A stretch of DNA of 64,000 nt. Source: Ceratotherium simum simum. Taxonomy: Eukaryota > Chordata > Mammalia > Perissodactyla > Rhinocerotidae. Positions 28,349-41,776 of the stretch are shown one piece after another. The translations under genes and the position numbers were made by a program. The notes beneath the pieces are model-generated. The model was given only the letters and a program-made list of their open reading frames with translations. It was not told the origin of the DNA and made no database searches. Each line of letters starts with the position of its first letter. The first letter of the stretch is position 1. The stretch covers positions 27,684,170-27,748,169 of the forward strand of contig NW_004454177.1 in the NCBI RefSeq assembly GCF_000283155.1. The letters run 5' to 3'.

Positions 28349-28834
28349 AATATGCCTAGAGGGTGAGGAATGAATGGATGGAACTCTGTAGACATTGTTC
28401 CCTAAATTTTGTTTTCCATTGATGGATGCAGCAGGATAACACTTCATGGAAATTAACAAGCTAAGTTATGTGCTCTTCAGCATATGCTGGAAGTCAGGTC
28501 CCCAAGGTCTGCTTATGGTGTGTTCTTTGTCCATTAAATATTGGCGCTTACCGTGTGCCAGCTGCTGTTCTGACCCCATGGACTAACCTAGTGGCTGGAG
28601 ACAGGCAAATATCATATTTGTGATATCGTGATAAGTGCAAGAAGAAAGTGAGCAGAGAGATTGGTAGAGGTGGGAGTTGACCATGAAAGATGCAAAACAC
28701 TGAAGTGTATTCCAATAATCCAAGCAAGATGGCGACATGGAGGGGGGAGGGTCATGATGGAGTTAAGTGGCAAGAAATTCTACTGAATATATTTTGTAGA
28801 AGTTCTGGAATATATTTACAAACTGACAAATTTC

Positions 28835-29068
28835 CTTTTTTTGTGTGTGAGGAAGATCAGCCCTGAGGTAACATCCATGCCGATCCTCCTCTTTTTGCTG
28901 AGGAAGACTGGCCCTGGGCTAACATCCGTGCCCATCTTCCTCTACTTTATACAGGACGCCGCCTCAGCATGGCCTGACAAGCAGTGCATCGATGCACGCC
29001 CGGGATCTGAACCCAGGCCGTTAGCAGTGGAGCTCGCACGCTTAACCACTATGCCACGGGGCCGGCCC
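28835..29068 (-). mobile_element. ERE SINE
   Basis: Reverse ERE ending 'ccacggggccggcccc'. Perfect target duplication ctgacaaatttc at 28823-28834 and 29069-29080. The 80-codon ORF at 28841-29083 lies within it. Confidence 0.9.
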
Positions 29069-32000
29069 CTGACAAATTTCTAAAAATTAGATGTGTGAGG
29101 TATGAGGAAAGGGAGTCAAAGATGACATTTGGGTTTCTGGCCTGAGGAATTAGAAGGATGGAGCTTCTATGATGAGAGGTGGGGGTGGATTGCCAACTAA
29201 GAGGTGCTGGTCTGGAAAGACAAGAGGTCCAGGCTGAGATAATCAGGGGAGTAATTCAAATATGGAAGTGGACTCCCTTGCCCATAAGCATCTGCTGGGA
29301 GGTGCTAGGACATGCACATAGACCCTGCGCTCCTGGAAAGAAATTAATCAACTGTAGAGCAATCATAATCAGTTCTTTATTGGAAAAACCATTAGTCTAT
29401 AAATTTGAGAATGCTATTAAAATGTGTCAAGACCTTGAAGGATTATTGGAGTCCTTTCTGAAGCCAGGTTGGGAATATCATTTCCTGCCCATTCCTGAGA
29501 CTTTAATGTCCAAGATTTAGACTAGGAGCACAGTGGCCTATTTTTCTCACTGATCAATAACATTACCTGTTCCTGCCTGTCAAGTTGGCTCCCTCTCAAG
29601 TGCAAATCTCCAGGGAAGCCCCAGACCCAGCACAAACCTAGAAATAATAGCAGGATGACATATCAGAGCTGTCATTATGCCAGGCATCAAGAAGCTCTCC
29701 TGTCTGCAGGCTGGAAAACCTGTCAAATTCCAGCTGTTGTCAGCACGCATCTGCCTAACAGGACCTGGACCAAGGTTTGGAGTACCTCAAGCCTGTCAAT
29801 GTCGTCAAAGGCCACCCAGCCTGGGTTGGGGAGCCAGACTGGTTCAGGAGCTGTGGCAAGGACAGAATGCAGATGGCTCTTCTATTAAATTCCCTAGCCT
29901 CTCCTGTGGCTTGTGCAAAATGGCTATTCCTTTTTTTGTCCTCAGAACACTTTATTTATAATTCTATAAATCACAACCAGAATTTTGCTTGCAATGATTG
30001 GAGAATTAAACTTCCAAATTAGCAGTGTCTGGCTTCCTAATATGTACTCAACAAATATTTCTTGAATAGGGAATGAATGAGTGTCAACATATGTTTATTG
30101 AAATAAGTGAACAACTGTTTGAAGGCCAATTTACTCTTAATTCTCAAGAATACCCATGGTTTTGATGCTTGTTTCTTAAGAATGCCTTTAAAAATTCAAT
30201 TTGAAAAGAAAACTAAAAATACCATGGTTAATCCTCCTAAGTTCCATATTCTCTCTCTACTCAGTAATTCCTCACTGGGGTGGGAGCAAATGTTGCTGGT
30301 AGTTGATGGAATCTCGTCTCCTTAGAAACTCCAAGAGCATTTCTGTACAGCACTGCAAAGACCTGCCGGAATTCGCCAAAGTTTGCACCAACCCATGGCT
30401 ATAGCCCTTCAGACTAATATGTAAGAGCTCTGGCATTTCACCTGAGAAGTAGTGCCTGTCAGTCCAGGGCCCCCTCCTTTAGTCCTTAACGTAATGTTGC
30501 AAATGGATCTAAGGCACCTTGGCAGTCACAATTATTAGGCACTTTGTTGGCAGGTATCAGAGGCTTCCCCTTATTAGATCTCCCCACATCTGCACGGGAG
30601 ACCAGTTGGTACAATGAAGCAAATCTCACTGAATTCTCCCACACATACTTCTATTAGCAGGCATAAAACAGTCATATGTGTGTTGTATAGTTTGAAGTCT
30701 CAGCCACCTGTCCTTTCAGCCTCTGACGAGCACCTTGCACGCGGGTAGATGACAGCATCTGGCCGTAGGATTCAGCTAGCCTTTTACTGGGGCACAGAAT
30801 CTCCTGAAAATGACTCAACACAGGATGGACTCCCTGGGTCCTGGCTGCCACTTTGAAGAGTAGAGGCTTCTGGGCTCACCTGTTCATCCAGGAATGTGCC
30901 TGTACTAGTTCTAGTCAACCCATGTGTCAACTCTACTCATTCCACCACTGAAAAATCTTTACTAATATCCATTATGATAAACAACAAACCCTCTGGTGCT
31001 GACTGGAGATAAATAATGTTGAGGCTTGTCTGAGGCATGTGGTAATAGCCACCTCCCCACCCCTCATCCCACCCCTGTGGGGACTTCTGATTACTCTTTC
31101 AAATGCTAAACTACCTCTAGAGTGTATGGTCCCAAGTAGGGAAATTCAAATGTTAAACAACCAACCCTACCATGTAGAATAAAACTATCCTACAGACCAC
31201 ATACCACATTAGAACGCTCCACATGGAGTCCTTGAGTCCACTCTTTCCTAGGTGGTCATGCTGCCCTGACCCCGCCTCCCACCCTCTTCCTGGAGGCCTG
31301 ACTTGCTCCTGGCGGCAGCTTTCCCTCCACTCATGGATCAGTGCTGGGAAAGCTTCCCTGCCGTCACTGTCACTGGATCACCCTCTCAGGTGGAAGCCTG
31401 CTGTGCCCTGCAGTTGCCTCTGTTCCCAGCATTCCCTTGGCTGCAGAGCTGACTGTCTCAGACCCCAAAGGAAGCACTCTGGCTCCCCGCTTTCTCCCTG
31501 TCCCTCTCTCTGTCAGCCTCCAGGGCTCTAAAAAACTTCCTATCTGGTTGGCTGTAAACCCATCTCCTCAGGGCAAGTTGGGAGGCTCTGCAGCTCCCAA
31601 CCTACTCACTGGGGTCATCTGTGCCTGTATGAGGGAGCTTGTTCTGGGCTGATGCACGGAGCTCACTGGACCCCAGCCACTCAGCTCTCCAGGATGCAAC
31701 TTGTAGCCCCTGATCCTGCACACTCCCTGTGGACACCCTGCTTTCCCCATCTGACTGAGGCCAGGAGGACGGGGAGTCACTTACCATGCATTCATTCATC
31801 TCCACTTTTACCAGATATCTGGTAATGACAAGCATGGTTGAGCTGGATTGAAGACTTAGTCCTGATCACCCAGATCTCACAGTCTGGCAAGGAGACAGAC
31901 AAGCAAATAGAAAGCTAAAATATGATGTGAGACACGCTGTGATAGGGTAACTTCAGGAGGCCATGGACAAATGAAAGAGGGGCACAACAAAGCTTAAGGA

Positions 32001-33954
32001 ATCAGAGAAAACTTCTTGGGAATATTGACCTCTAAAAAAAGCATATATAAAAGCCCAGAGGGGAGCCGGAGCCAGGAGGGCATATGGCTGGCCTGCAGAA
32101 TGGGAATGCCAAGAATGATAGGTCTTTGAACAGCCTTGATGTCAAGCTAGGAATTCTGGGCTTGGTGGTGAGGGGAGTGAGGAGCCATGGAGTGCCCAGG
32201 TCAATGCCTTTCCTCTAAATGAGAAGTGTAGGCTTTGAGCTGTCTCAAAAACTTAACTTGGGCCCGATTGCATAAAGAACACTGTGACTTGACCTGACCT
32301 GATACTTCCATTCGCTGCTAAGCAGTCAGGGTACCCCCGCCCACATTCATTAGGCCTGAAAGGGCCCAGTAATGAAGGCATCCATGTCATTGGCATGGAA
32401 ACAAAAGAGCAAGACTCTACCAGACTGAGATAGTCCCTTCCCAGGGTAGAAGCTAAAGTGAAATTCTAAAATGACTCTATTGTCATTTGTCTGAATACAA
32501 TTGATTTCTTCTTATATTAAACCAAGTCCCAGATTCCAGAAACAGAAATCCAAGCTGCCATTACCCATTCATACGAACAATTGGTACTTTGGCCTTGTAG
32601 GGAGATGCACCAGCTCATGTTTACAGAGCTGTTTGCATTTGATGATGACAATATAATACAACTGAGACAAGTCACCCTATGGAAAAATCTGTTCTCCTTC
32701 TGTTCTGAAAAGAAAAGTCCCACCACATCAGACAGAAGAATCATGTCCGGCATTCACATGCAGCAGTAGACTAAGACCCTCAAAGAGAAATCTGCCCCCG
32801 CTCCTGTTTACCTATAGGCCACCTAGGAGTTGGAAATATTTCCAGAGAAAAACTTCAGACCTTACTCACTCACATTCCCATTTCCCATAACTAGCCAAGT
32901 CCTAATTATTCCCTGTATTGTCTCTGCGGCATTAGTTTCATGAGACAATGATGTGTAAGACAATGGTGTATAACTCAAACACAGGGCCAATCTAAAGGGG
33001 AAACTGGCAGCGGGCTCATGGGACGATTGCATTATTCACGATAAGACATCAGAACAATTAGACGATAACAGTAGATTTGAAATCACAGCAGTAATTACAA
33101 GACAATTATCCAAAATGGTGTAATTGCTACAGGGTGTGTGGCAGAACCTACAGCATTTGTGCCACTTTCTTTTAATGCCACGATGAAAACTGGTCTGTAT
33201 ATTGTCAGAGAAAATTCTCCAGAAGAAACCATTTGTATTCCCTCCTCTGTACAGCTAGCAACTCGAGTCTAAATGAACAATGGAGCCTGAGGCCATGCTT
33301 GTCTTTCAGAACTCTTGCCTTGCTTACTCCAACATGTGCTGCTCTCAGTTTTTCCACCCTGTTGAATCCCACTTTTTCTAGATGATGTCCATCAGCCAAG
33401 GAAACCCCATATGGGGCAGTGGGAAGTCACTTGATTTGCAGGCAGCAAACTAAGGTTTACTCACTGTTTCAATACTTACTGACAGCATAATTTAGTATCT
33501 GTTTACAAAGGCAGCTATCATGTGCCGAGTGCATAAGACATGCAATATACTTTTCAGGTCTTTTCTTATTTAACTCAACTTCAGTGGGTCTTGGTTTCCT
33601 TTGTATCATTTATTCAACAAATATTTATGTATCCAGCATCTTCTTTTTATCAGGGTCTGTTCTGAGAGCTTGGGTTGCATCAATGACAGAGCAGAGCCCT
33701 GTCCTCTTGGAGCTTACCTCATGGGAGCCATTTGCACAACCCTCGTGGATGCAATATACTGTTGACAGCACTGGCAGAGCCAAATGCAAATTGGTATCAA
33801 AACATTTGCCACCTCTTTTCTAATCTCTCTTCTTTCCTTCCCCTTCTATTTCTCTCTCCTTTCCTTCTCTGCTGTCTTTGCTTTAGAACTCTGAGTCTTT
33901 TCAAATCAATTCAACAAACGCTTCTTAAGCACCTATTAATTTGACAATATCTTG

Positions 33955-34445
33955 CAATATTTAAAATTGGCATATCCTTTGATCTAATAATTTCACTATT
34001 AGATCTTTAGTGTATGGTATACTTGCACTGGATTGCTAAGCTATGTTCAACGATATACATTGTAGTGTTGTTCGTGACAGTCCCAAACTAGAAACAATGC
34101 AAAATATCCATCAATAAGGGGACTATTAAATAAATTAGGGTGCATGCATACAGTAGGATATTATGCAGCTGTGAAAAGAATGTGCTGATTATGGAAACAT
34201 GTCTGGGGACTCCCATGAAGTGAAAAAGGCAAGAGTCAGAACAGTGTGTACAGTTGGATATCATATTTGTAAAACAAATTTCACATATATATAGAAAAAA
34301 GACTGGAAGGATATGCACCAAATTATTATATAGGGGTGCCTCTGGAGAGTAAGTTGGGGATAGGAAATATTTTAGCTTTCTTATTTACTTGTCTTCTGAT
34401 TTAAAATGTATATAGATTACTTTTATAGTTAAAATTAACATATAT
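33955..34445 (+). mobile_element. Old L1 (L1M-type) 3' fragment
   Basis: 'tcctttgatctaataatttc', 'ccatcaataaggggactatt' and 'aggatattatgcagctgtga' follow the order seen in old mammalian L1 3' ends. No ORF is preserved. Confidence 0.55.
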
Positions 34446-34526
34446 GAAGAATATGGATCATGTCCCTAGCCCTGGGCAGTAGACATAGAGATGACAAGGA
34501 GGGCATGGCTTCCTGCCGTGGAGGAC

Positions 34527-35162
34527 TGTGATGGTTAACTTAACATGTCAACTTGGCTGGGCTATGGTGCCCAGATATTTTGGTCAAACATTACTTAGAA
34601 TGAAATCAGTGGGCTTCTAGTAAAGAGGATTATCCTCCACAATTCTGGTGTGTTTCATCTAATCAGTTGAAGGTCTTAACAAAAACTGATCTCCTCAGAG
34701 AAAGAAGAATTCTGCCAGCAGATTGCCTTTGGGCTTGAACTATAACTCTTCTCTGAGTCTCCAGACTGCCACCTACCCCATCAGATTTTGGACCTGCCAA
34801 GCCTCTGCAATCATGTGAGCCAATTTCTTTTTCTTTTTTTTTTTGTGAGGAAGATCAGCCCTGAGCTAACATCTGATGCCGATCCTCCTCTTTTTTGCTG
34901 AGGAAGATTGGCCCTGGGCTAACATCCGTGCCCATCTGCCTCCACTTTCTATGGGACATGGCCACAGCATGGCTTGACAAACAGTGTGTCAGTGCGCACC
35001 CGGGATCTGAACCCATGAACCCTGTGCCTCCAAAGTGGAGTGCGGGCACTTAACCTCTGTGCCACCAGGCCAGCCCCTGAGCCAATTTCTTAAAATAGAC
35101 TTTTCTCTCTATATATACACAACCTGTTGGTCCTATTTCTCTGGATAATCCTGACTAATACA
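34527..35162 (+). mobile_element. ERVL-type LTR (MLT2-like), split by an ERE
   Basis: Begins 'tgtgatggttaacttaacat' and ends 'cctgactaataca', ends I associate with MLT2-type LTRs of ERVL. Flanks are AGGAC and AGGAG, a 5-bp duplication with one mismatch, as expected for ERVL. An ERE is inserted at 34829-35077. A related but older copy lies at about 60982-61425. Confidence 0.6.
34829..35077 (-). mobile_element. ERE SINE nested in an LTR
   Basis: Reverse ERE from the T-tract to 'caccaggccagcccc'. Perfect target duplication tgagccaatttctt at 34815-34828 and 35078-35091. Confidence 0.9.
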
Positions 35163-36394
35163 AGGAGCACGTGGTTTAGTGGTCTAGTGACACTAGTGAC
35201 ACTCCCAGGGGGAGGAGTGATTCTTCCAGGCAGCCCCTGAGGCTAAACATGTGATCAGTGGGTACACCAGTGGGTGACTTGGGGGGTGTTGTAGAGCTCC
35301 ATAATCTTCAGCCACCCCAAGTTAATGTAAAACCTAAGAGTGTGCTTGCCCTGCAGAAGCAGCTTCAAGCAAGTCCTCATAGGACCTTGCGGAGATTGCC
35401 TCTGGAGAAGAAGTTATGAAGTGTTAGAAAGCGCCCATTCCTTGTGACAAGCAGGGGGCTGGTCCCTGGCCTCGAGGTCTCCCAAGGCCCCTTGGCAGCA
35501 TCCATGTCTCCAAGGGGTCTCATTCTCCAACACAAGCCACCTGCTTCCCTCCCTCCCCTGCGCCCACAGTGGACAGACCTACATCCCAGGGATGTCCAGA
35601 GGAAAGTGGTTCTCCTTCTTTCTGATGCCAGTCTCGGAAGATGAGGAATTCTTCTCATTCCTGTTCCCCTCAGCTCTCCAGCTTGGAAGCGCCATCTTCC
35701 GTGAATCATCCACGGCCCTCAAATATAAAGAGGGCAAATCTTTAAAACTTAATTATGGTGACTTTGTAGAGGCGAGAAAAATGTTTAAATATACAGAGTG
35801 AAAAAATAGAATATGAAATGATGTCTGTACTGTGATTACAACTATGAAAAATTATGCAAATGAATGAAAGACTGTAAAGTAATAATAGAAAATAAAAACA
35901 GAAATTGTTAGGGTGGTAGAAGTATGGTGAGCTCTGCTCCCACAACAAAAGCATATTTAGTATTGCTGTTGTTGCTTGTCAATCAAAAAGGGTCAGTCAA
36001 AATGGAAGAATGGTCGAGGACATGGTTGGTTATCTCTCTGGGCTTGTTTCTTACTTCTAGGCCTTCTTGAACTAGAAACTAGAATCTTAGCATGTGCCAA
36101 GCACCTATAGTGTTTGCACCTGTAAGCAGCATCTCATTTAACCACCACCTCAATTTGGTAAGGTAGATATGGTTTGTTAACAGATTTTGAAATCCAGGTG
36201 TCGGTAGGGTTGGTTCCTTCTGGAATTTCTGAGGGTGAATCTGTTCTGAGCCTTTCTCCTAGTTTCTGGTGGTTGATGACAATCCTTGGTATTCCCTGTC
36301 TTGTATACACATCACTTCAATCTCTGTTTCCGCCTTCACATGGCATTCTCCCTTGTATGTGTGTGTCTGTGTCTCTTCTCTTCTTATAAGGACA

Positions 36395-36555
36395 ACAGTC
36401 ATACTAGATTAGGGGCCACCTCAATCCAGTGTGGCCTCATTTTAATTTGCTTACATCTGCGATGACCTTATTTTCAAATAAGGTCACATTCACAGGCACC
36501 AGGGGCTAGGACTTCAACATATCTTTTGGGGGGACGCAATTCAACTCACAACAGA
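36395..36555. mobile_element. MaLR-like LTR relic
   Basis: 'ccttattttcaaataaggtc' followed by 'tcacattcacaggcaccagg' and 'ggacttcaacatatcttttg' is typical of a very common mammalian LTR-type relic, probably MLT1-like. Family name not certain. Confidence 0.4.
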
Positions 36556-36867
36556 GGGAGTCAAACCCAGGTCTCTCTGGAACCAAAGCTATGCTCTTGG
36601 GTGGGGCCCGTGGAAATCTTGATAGTATAATTAAAGTAGGGATTTTATAGGTACGAAATGAGGTAACAGATACCGGAAAATCATTGTAACAGTCTTGAAA
36701 ATGCATGCTGGATAATTGATGCATTAACAAGAAGCATCACAAGTACACTGGAAATATTTAAATAAGCAATGCTGAAATAATGAGAAAAATGGGTAATTAA
36801 AGTATAGTGGATTGCAGCATATCTTCTGTGAATGCTGGGTTCATCAAAAAATGAATTTAGTTCTTGA

Positions 36868-37353
36868 GCTTTATTTTTATTTTTTTATTTTTTGTGAGGA
36901 AGATCAGCCCTGAGCTAACATCTGCCAATCCTCCTCTTTTTTTTTTTTAATAATTTTATTTATTTATTTAATTTTTCCCCCAAAGTCCCAGTGGATAGTT
37001 GCATGTCATAGCTGCACATCCTTCTAGTTGCTGTATGTGGGACGCGGCCTCAGCATGGCTGGAGAAGCAGTGCATTGGTGCGCGCCCAGGATCCGAACCC
37101 AGGCCACCAGCAGCGGAGCGCGCGCACTTAACTGCCAAGCCACAGGGCCGACCCGATCCTCCCCTTTTTTTGCGGAGGAAGACTGGCTCTGGGCTAACAT
37201 CCATGCCCATCTTCCTCTACTTTTTATGGGACACCGCCACAGCATGGCTTGACAAGCAGTGCGTCGACGCGCACCCGGGATCCGAACCAGCGAACCCCGG
37301 GCCGCCACAGCAGAGCGTGCGCACTTAACTGCTTGCGCCACCGGGCCAGCCCC
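36868..37353 (-). mobile_element. ERE SINE containing a second ERE
   Basis: The outer reverse-orientation ERE has the target duplication tagttcttga at 36858-36867 and 37354-37363. It is interrupted in its middle at about 36950-37154 and resumes at 'gatcctccccttttttt'. Confidence 0.85.
36950..37154 (-). mobile_element. Inner ERE SINE, long-linker type
   Basis: A long-linker ERE ('cagtggatagttgcatgtca') ending 'cacagggccgaccc', inserted in the outer ERE. The host segment 'atcctcctctttttt' is duplicated on both sides. Confidence 0.8.
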
Positions 37354-37535
37354 TAGTTCTTGATTTTTAACTCTGCAAGTACTCATTGGAGACTAAAAAG
37401 TGTTGTCAGCCTCTTCCTGTTAAGGAAAGTGAATGGAATTTGTTGGTAACTCGATATCACTGCCGTTATATATATGGATAATTTATTCATCCCACTTGTC
37501 CCGGTACATAACATCAAATAATGAAATAGATTTAA

Positions 37536-37538
<3 letters not shown>

Positions 37539-37568
<30 letters not shown>
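37539..37568. repeat. (CA)15 microsatellite
   Basis: Fifteen uninterrupted CA units. Confidence 0.95.
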
Positions 37569-37570
<2 letters not shown>

Positions 37571-38594
37571 TACAAAGGGAGCAAGAGCTGCAGCTTAGTG
37601 TTAAGGAAGACACGAGGTTCAATTGCAATTTGCACATTTTTCTCTCAAGTATTTTCCAGCTCTGATGATTATTTCCATCATTTAGATTCAATCATTTGAT
37701 CCTGATTTTTGCTGGAAAATCAAAATCAAAAGAAATAATTTGATTTGCTGACTGCACGAACATTGCTCTGCACATTATCCAAATTTAAAATCTATGCCAC
37801 ATGACGGGAAAATTAAATTTTCTCATTGTTAAAAATGATCAGAATAATTCAGCAGCATGCCTCCAGGTTATGGTTTCTCTAATTACCTTGTATCCTGAAT
37901 TCTTAATTAATTATATTCTGAGACATGAAAAAGTCCTTTTGTGCTCAGAGCCCATCCCATGGCTTTTTCTGTGCCGGGTGAATTATTTACACAGTAAATC
38001 TTATCACTGCATTTCAGTTTTGTCCCCGAAGTCGCTGCCCTTTTGGTCATTTTAATCTCATTCCTCTCAGAGTCAATTTCCAACTATTTAGAACAAACAT
38101 CCAGACCATTAGCCTTCCCACATACCAAGATCTCATCACCTGTCACTGAATTCCTTTGTGACCTAGTTAAATGCCGTTTCTTTCTGGGTCACAGAAATGA
38201 TACAGCCTTAAAATCTCTGTCTCAAGAAGTGGCTCCTGAAATTGATCAGGGATTCGGCTTCATTAGAAAATGACTGGGTGAGAGAGATGATGAGCCTCCA
38301 TGCAGATATGCACCCACATCAAAGCCCCATACCTCCTATCTGTTCAAAACACATTTATTTAAATAAGATGCTGGATAATGCTCCAAAGAGTTTTCTCAGA
38401 AAGCATGACTCCAGAGAACACCTGAGCCTTAACTCAAAAAATTATTTTTCTTTTTTATTAATAATTTTAATCATTATGAACTGAACTGTTTCTCCAGCAG
38501 CCAGACTAGATGGGACGCATGGAAATGATTAAAGCCCCTTCTACACAGTGGGATCCAGGTGAAAATTAGAAAAAAATAACACGTGGCTACCATT

Positions 38595-38750
38595 GGAATG
38601 ATTATTTTGTCAGACACTATACTAAGCTCTTCGCATGCATTGCATCATTGTCTTCTTGTAACCAACCTATCTTGTAGACAAAGCAACTGAAGTACAGTAA
38701 TTAATTCACCCAACTCCACATGGCTGGGATGTATCCGAGTCCAAGTCAAA
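38595..38750 (-). mobile_element. MIR SINE relic
   Basis: 'actatactaagctcttcgca' to 'caactccacatggctgggat' resembles a diverged MIR. Confidence 0.35.
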
Positions 38751-38756
38751 AATCCG

Positions 38757-38915
38757 GTGGTGCTTCCCAGACGTTAATATGCGTACAAATCGCCTGGAGA
38801 ACTTGTTAACATGCAGATTCTGATTGAGTGGGTCTGGGATTCTGTATTTCTCTCAAGTTCCCTGGTGAGGTCGATGCTGCTAGTCTGTAGACTACAATTT
38901 GAGGAGCAAGGGGGT
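38757..38915. mobile_element. MER5-type hAT transposon relic
   Basis: The body 'gtgcttcccagacgttaata', 'acatgcagattctgattgag' and 'agactacaatttgaggagca' follows the MER5A pattern, a non-autonomous hAT-Charlie repeat. Confidence 0.6.
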
Positions 38916-38962
38916 AGACTCTAACTCTATACCCTCTAAAGCAATACATTATGGTTCTTCTT

Positions 38963-39218
38963 CTTCTTCTTCTTTTTTTTTTGCTGAGGAAGATTAGCCC
39001 TAAGCTAACATCTGTTGCCAATCCTTCTCTTTTTCTGAGGAAGATTGGCCCTGGGCTAACATCTGTGCCCATCTTCCTCTATGTTATATGTAGGCTGCCT
39101 GCCACAGCATGGCTTGATCAGCGGTACATAGGTCCGCGCCTGGGATCCCAACCTGCAAACCCTGGGCCACCACAGAGGAGCGTGCGAAATTAACCCCTAC
39201 ACCACCAGGCTGGCCCCA
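38963..39218 (-). mobile_element. ERE SINE
   Basis: Reverse ERE preceded by a (TTC)n tract and ending 'caccaggctggcccca'. Target duplication ggttcttctt at 38953-38962 and 39219-39228. Confidence 0.85.
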
Positions 39219-39769
39219 GGTTCTTCTTAATGTTCCTTTTTCATTTTCAACTGATGAAAGCTCATATGGAAATTCATGTTTTAGGGATTCCTTTGTGTTT
39301 TTCTACATCACACAGTTAAACATTCTCAAGGTTAAAGTTTGTGAAATAACGGTTGTTCAGACGTGGCCTGATGTTAGCAGACCCTCAGCACTCAAGCTCC
39401 GTAGACTCTGCTTACATTTTTTTTTTGGTAAAATCTGTCTCACCTGGATCCTCCTGTCCAAATGTCTCTCCTGAGAGCTGGGAATTTAGTGTTTCAGAGA
39501 GAATGAGTTCATGGTAGTTCTGCCAGCCAGTCGTCTGGCCCCCTGTGAGCCCTGCCCTGGACAGGCAGAGAAGAGTAGCACAGGTGACAATCTTTACAGA
39601 AGTGGAGGGTCAGTTCTCACGGTGACGGCAAGTTGCCATAGCAGTCCCCAACCTAGCATCTCCTGAGAATCTAGAGTGGCTGGATGGCTTCTGGAACACA
39701 GGCCAGTTCCATGTACTTGGTGGAGTGAGTTATATGAGTTGCTACATACTATGTGTAACTATTGGTAGA

Positions 39770-40430
39770 ATTATTATTTGATGAAACCATTTTGAAGGCA
39801 ATTAAAATGGCATAAATGCCCAGACTTAAAAACGGACATATTCTTTGATCTAAAAATTTTGCTTCTAGGGCCGGCCCGGTGGCACAAGCGGTTAAGTGCG
39901 TGCGCTCCGCTGCGGTGGCCCGGGGTTCGCCAGTTCAGATCCCAGGCACGCACAAATGCATTGCTTGGCAAGCCATGCTGTGGCAGCGTCCCATAAAAAG
40001 TGGAGGAGATGGGCACGATGTTAGCCCAGGGCCAGTCTTCCTCAGCAATAAAAGAGGAGGATCGGCAGATGTTAGCTCAGGGCTGATTGCCTCACCAAAA
40101 AAAAAAAAAAGAAAAATTTTGCTTCTAGAAATCTATCCTTCAGAAATCCTAACATGTGTGCACATCTCAAAGATGTTCATGGGAGCATTGTCCATAATAC
40201 CCAAATATTAAAACAGTCCATGAACAAGGGCATGATTCAATAAATTATAGAATGACCATGCTATGACAAACAATGCAGCCATTAAGAAGAATACAGCAGG
40301 GACCCGTAGAGTTGTCTAAAGATAGATTGTTAAGCAAACACAGCAAGTTACAGGACAATATGTAAAATAGGATCCTACTATGTAATTCCCTCCCATCTAC
40401 ATTTGTGTATTTGTACATATACAGAGAGTC
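39770..40430 (+). mobile_element. Old L1 (L1M-type) 3' fragment, split by an ERE
   Basis: Sequence on both sides of the ERE reads as one diverged L1 3' region ('tctttgatctaaaaattttg' ... 'tctagaaatctatccttcag' ... 'gttcatgggagcattgtcca'). Confidence 0.55.
39867..40111 (+). mobile_element. ERE SINE
   Basis: Near-consensus ERE. Target duplication aaaaattttgcttct at 39852-39866, repeated at 40112-40126. Confidence 0.9.
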
Positions 40431-40851
40431 TTCAGTATCTGAACACCTCCAGTTAGGAGGTTGAGTGAAGAAGCAAAGGTGTTCACACTAAGAAAATCTT
40501 CACCAATGAATGAACTGAAAACCTGTAAAAATTGTCTCTGCTCCAACATCTCTTCCCGCTCAGCACTGGAGTCAAAGTCTGTGCTGCTCTGGCTCTAGCT
40601 GACTGTGGGCTCTGTAAACTTAGTGCCAATTCAGTGCAACCGACTGCCAAATGGAAGGGCACATCTGGCAAAAGAAGCAGTTCATGAAGCCCGAGACAGC
40701 TACACGGAAGAGCTGATCTTGTGGAATCTCATGGGCCAATAATGGGCTGGTAGACCAGAAAACAGGTGAAAAGGAACTTATCAAGGAAGCTCACAAAAAG
40801 GCACTTGATAGAAAGTAATTTGACTACAAAACATTTAAAAAATGTCTCCTA

Positions 40852-41110
40852 GGGGCCGGCCCGGTGGCGTATCCGTTGAGTTCACGTGTTCTGCTTCGGC
40901 AGCCGGTGGTTCGCTGGTTCGGATCCTGAATGGGGATGTACCGCTCCTCAAGCCATGCTGAGGCAGCGTCCCATTTAGAAGAGCTACAACTCTACAACTA
41001 TGATACACAACTATGTACTGGGGCTTTGGGGAGCAAAAAGAAAAAAAAAGAGGAAGATTGGCAACAGATGTTAGCACACGGCCAATCTTCCTCAAAAACA
41101 CAACAAAAAA
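40852..41110 (+). mobile_element. ERE SINE, long-linker type
   Basis: Head 'ggggccggcccggtggcgta', long linker ('gatacacaactatgtactgg'), A-rich tail. Target duplication unclear. Confidence 0.85.
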
Positions 41111-41284
41111 AGTCATATTTTTAAAGAAATAATCTTGTTTCTTTTGGAGATGGAGGTGGAGTGGGAACGTAAGTTGCAAAGTGAAGGGGATCTTTCCTGG
41201 TTTGCTTTAGGTGACTTTGTATTGTTTCTGTCTTTCCGTGAGAAAGTAGTCATCTACTACTTGGAGTAATATTCTAAAAAATCC

Positions 41285-41532
41285 AGGGGCAGGCCCCGTG
41301 GCATAGCGGTTAAGTGCTCGCGCTCTGCTGCTGGTGGCCTGGGTTCGGATCCCAGGCGCGCATAGATGAACCGCTTGTCAGGTCATGCTGTGGCAGCGTC
41401 CCATATAAAGTGGAGGAAGATGGGCACAGATGTTAGCCCAGGGCCAGTCTTCCTCAGCAAAAAGAGGAGGATTAGCATGGATGTTAGCTCAGGGCTGGTC
41501 TTCCTCATGCAAAAAAAGAAAAAGAAGAAAAA
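41285..41532 (+). mobile_element. ERE SINE, first of a tandem pair
   Basis: Head 'ggggcaggccccgtggcata', then a full body and A-rich tail. It directly abuts the next ERE. Confidence 0.9.
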
Positions 41533-41776
41533 CGGGGCCGGCCCTGTGGCATAGCGGTTAAGTGCGCCAGCTCCACTTCTGCAGCCCGGGTTCGGATCCT
41601 GGGCGCACACCGAGGCACTGTTTGTCAAGCCATGCTGTGGCAGCGTCCCACATAAAGCGGAGGAAGATGGGCACAGATGGGCACAGATGTTAGCCCAGGG
41701 CCAGTCTTCCTCAGCAAAAAGAGGAGGATTGGCATGGATGTTAGCTCAGGGCTGATTTTCCTCACACACACACAAA
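41533..41776 (+). mobile_element. ERE SINE, second of a tandem pair
   Basis: Starts 'ggggccggccctgtggcata' straight after the A-rich tail of the preceding ERE. 'aaaaaatcca' occurs before the first copy (about 41276) and after the second (about 41775), so the second probably inserted into the tail of the first. It carries a small internal duplication of 'gatgggcaca'. Confidence 0.9.

Noticed and set aside
29655..30022. Overlapping short ORFs as a possible processed pseudogene
   Set aside because: Three frames are open over the same 200 bp, none has a recognisable domain, and no poly-A tail or flanking repeat is visible.
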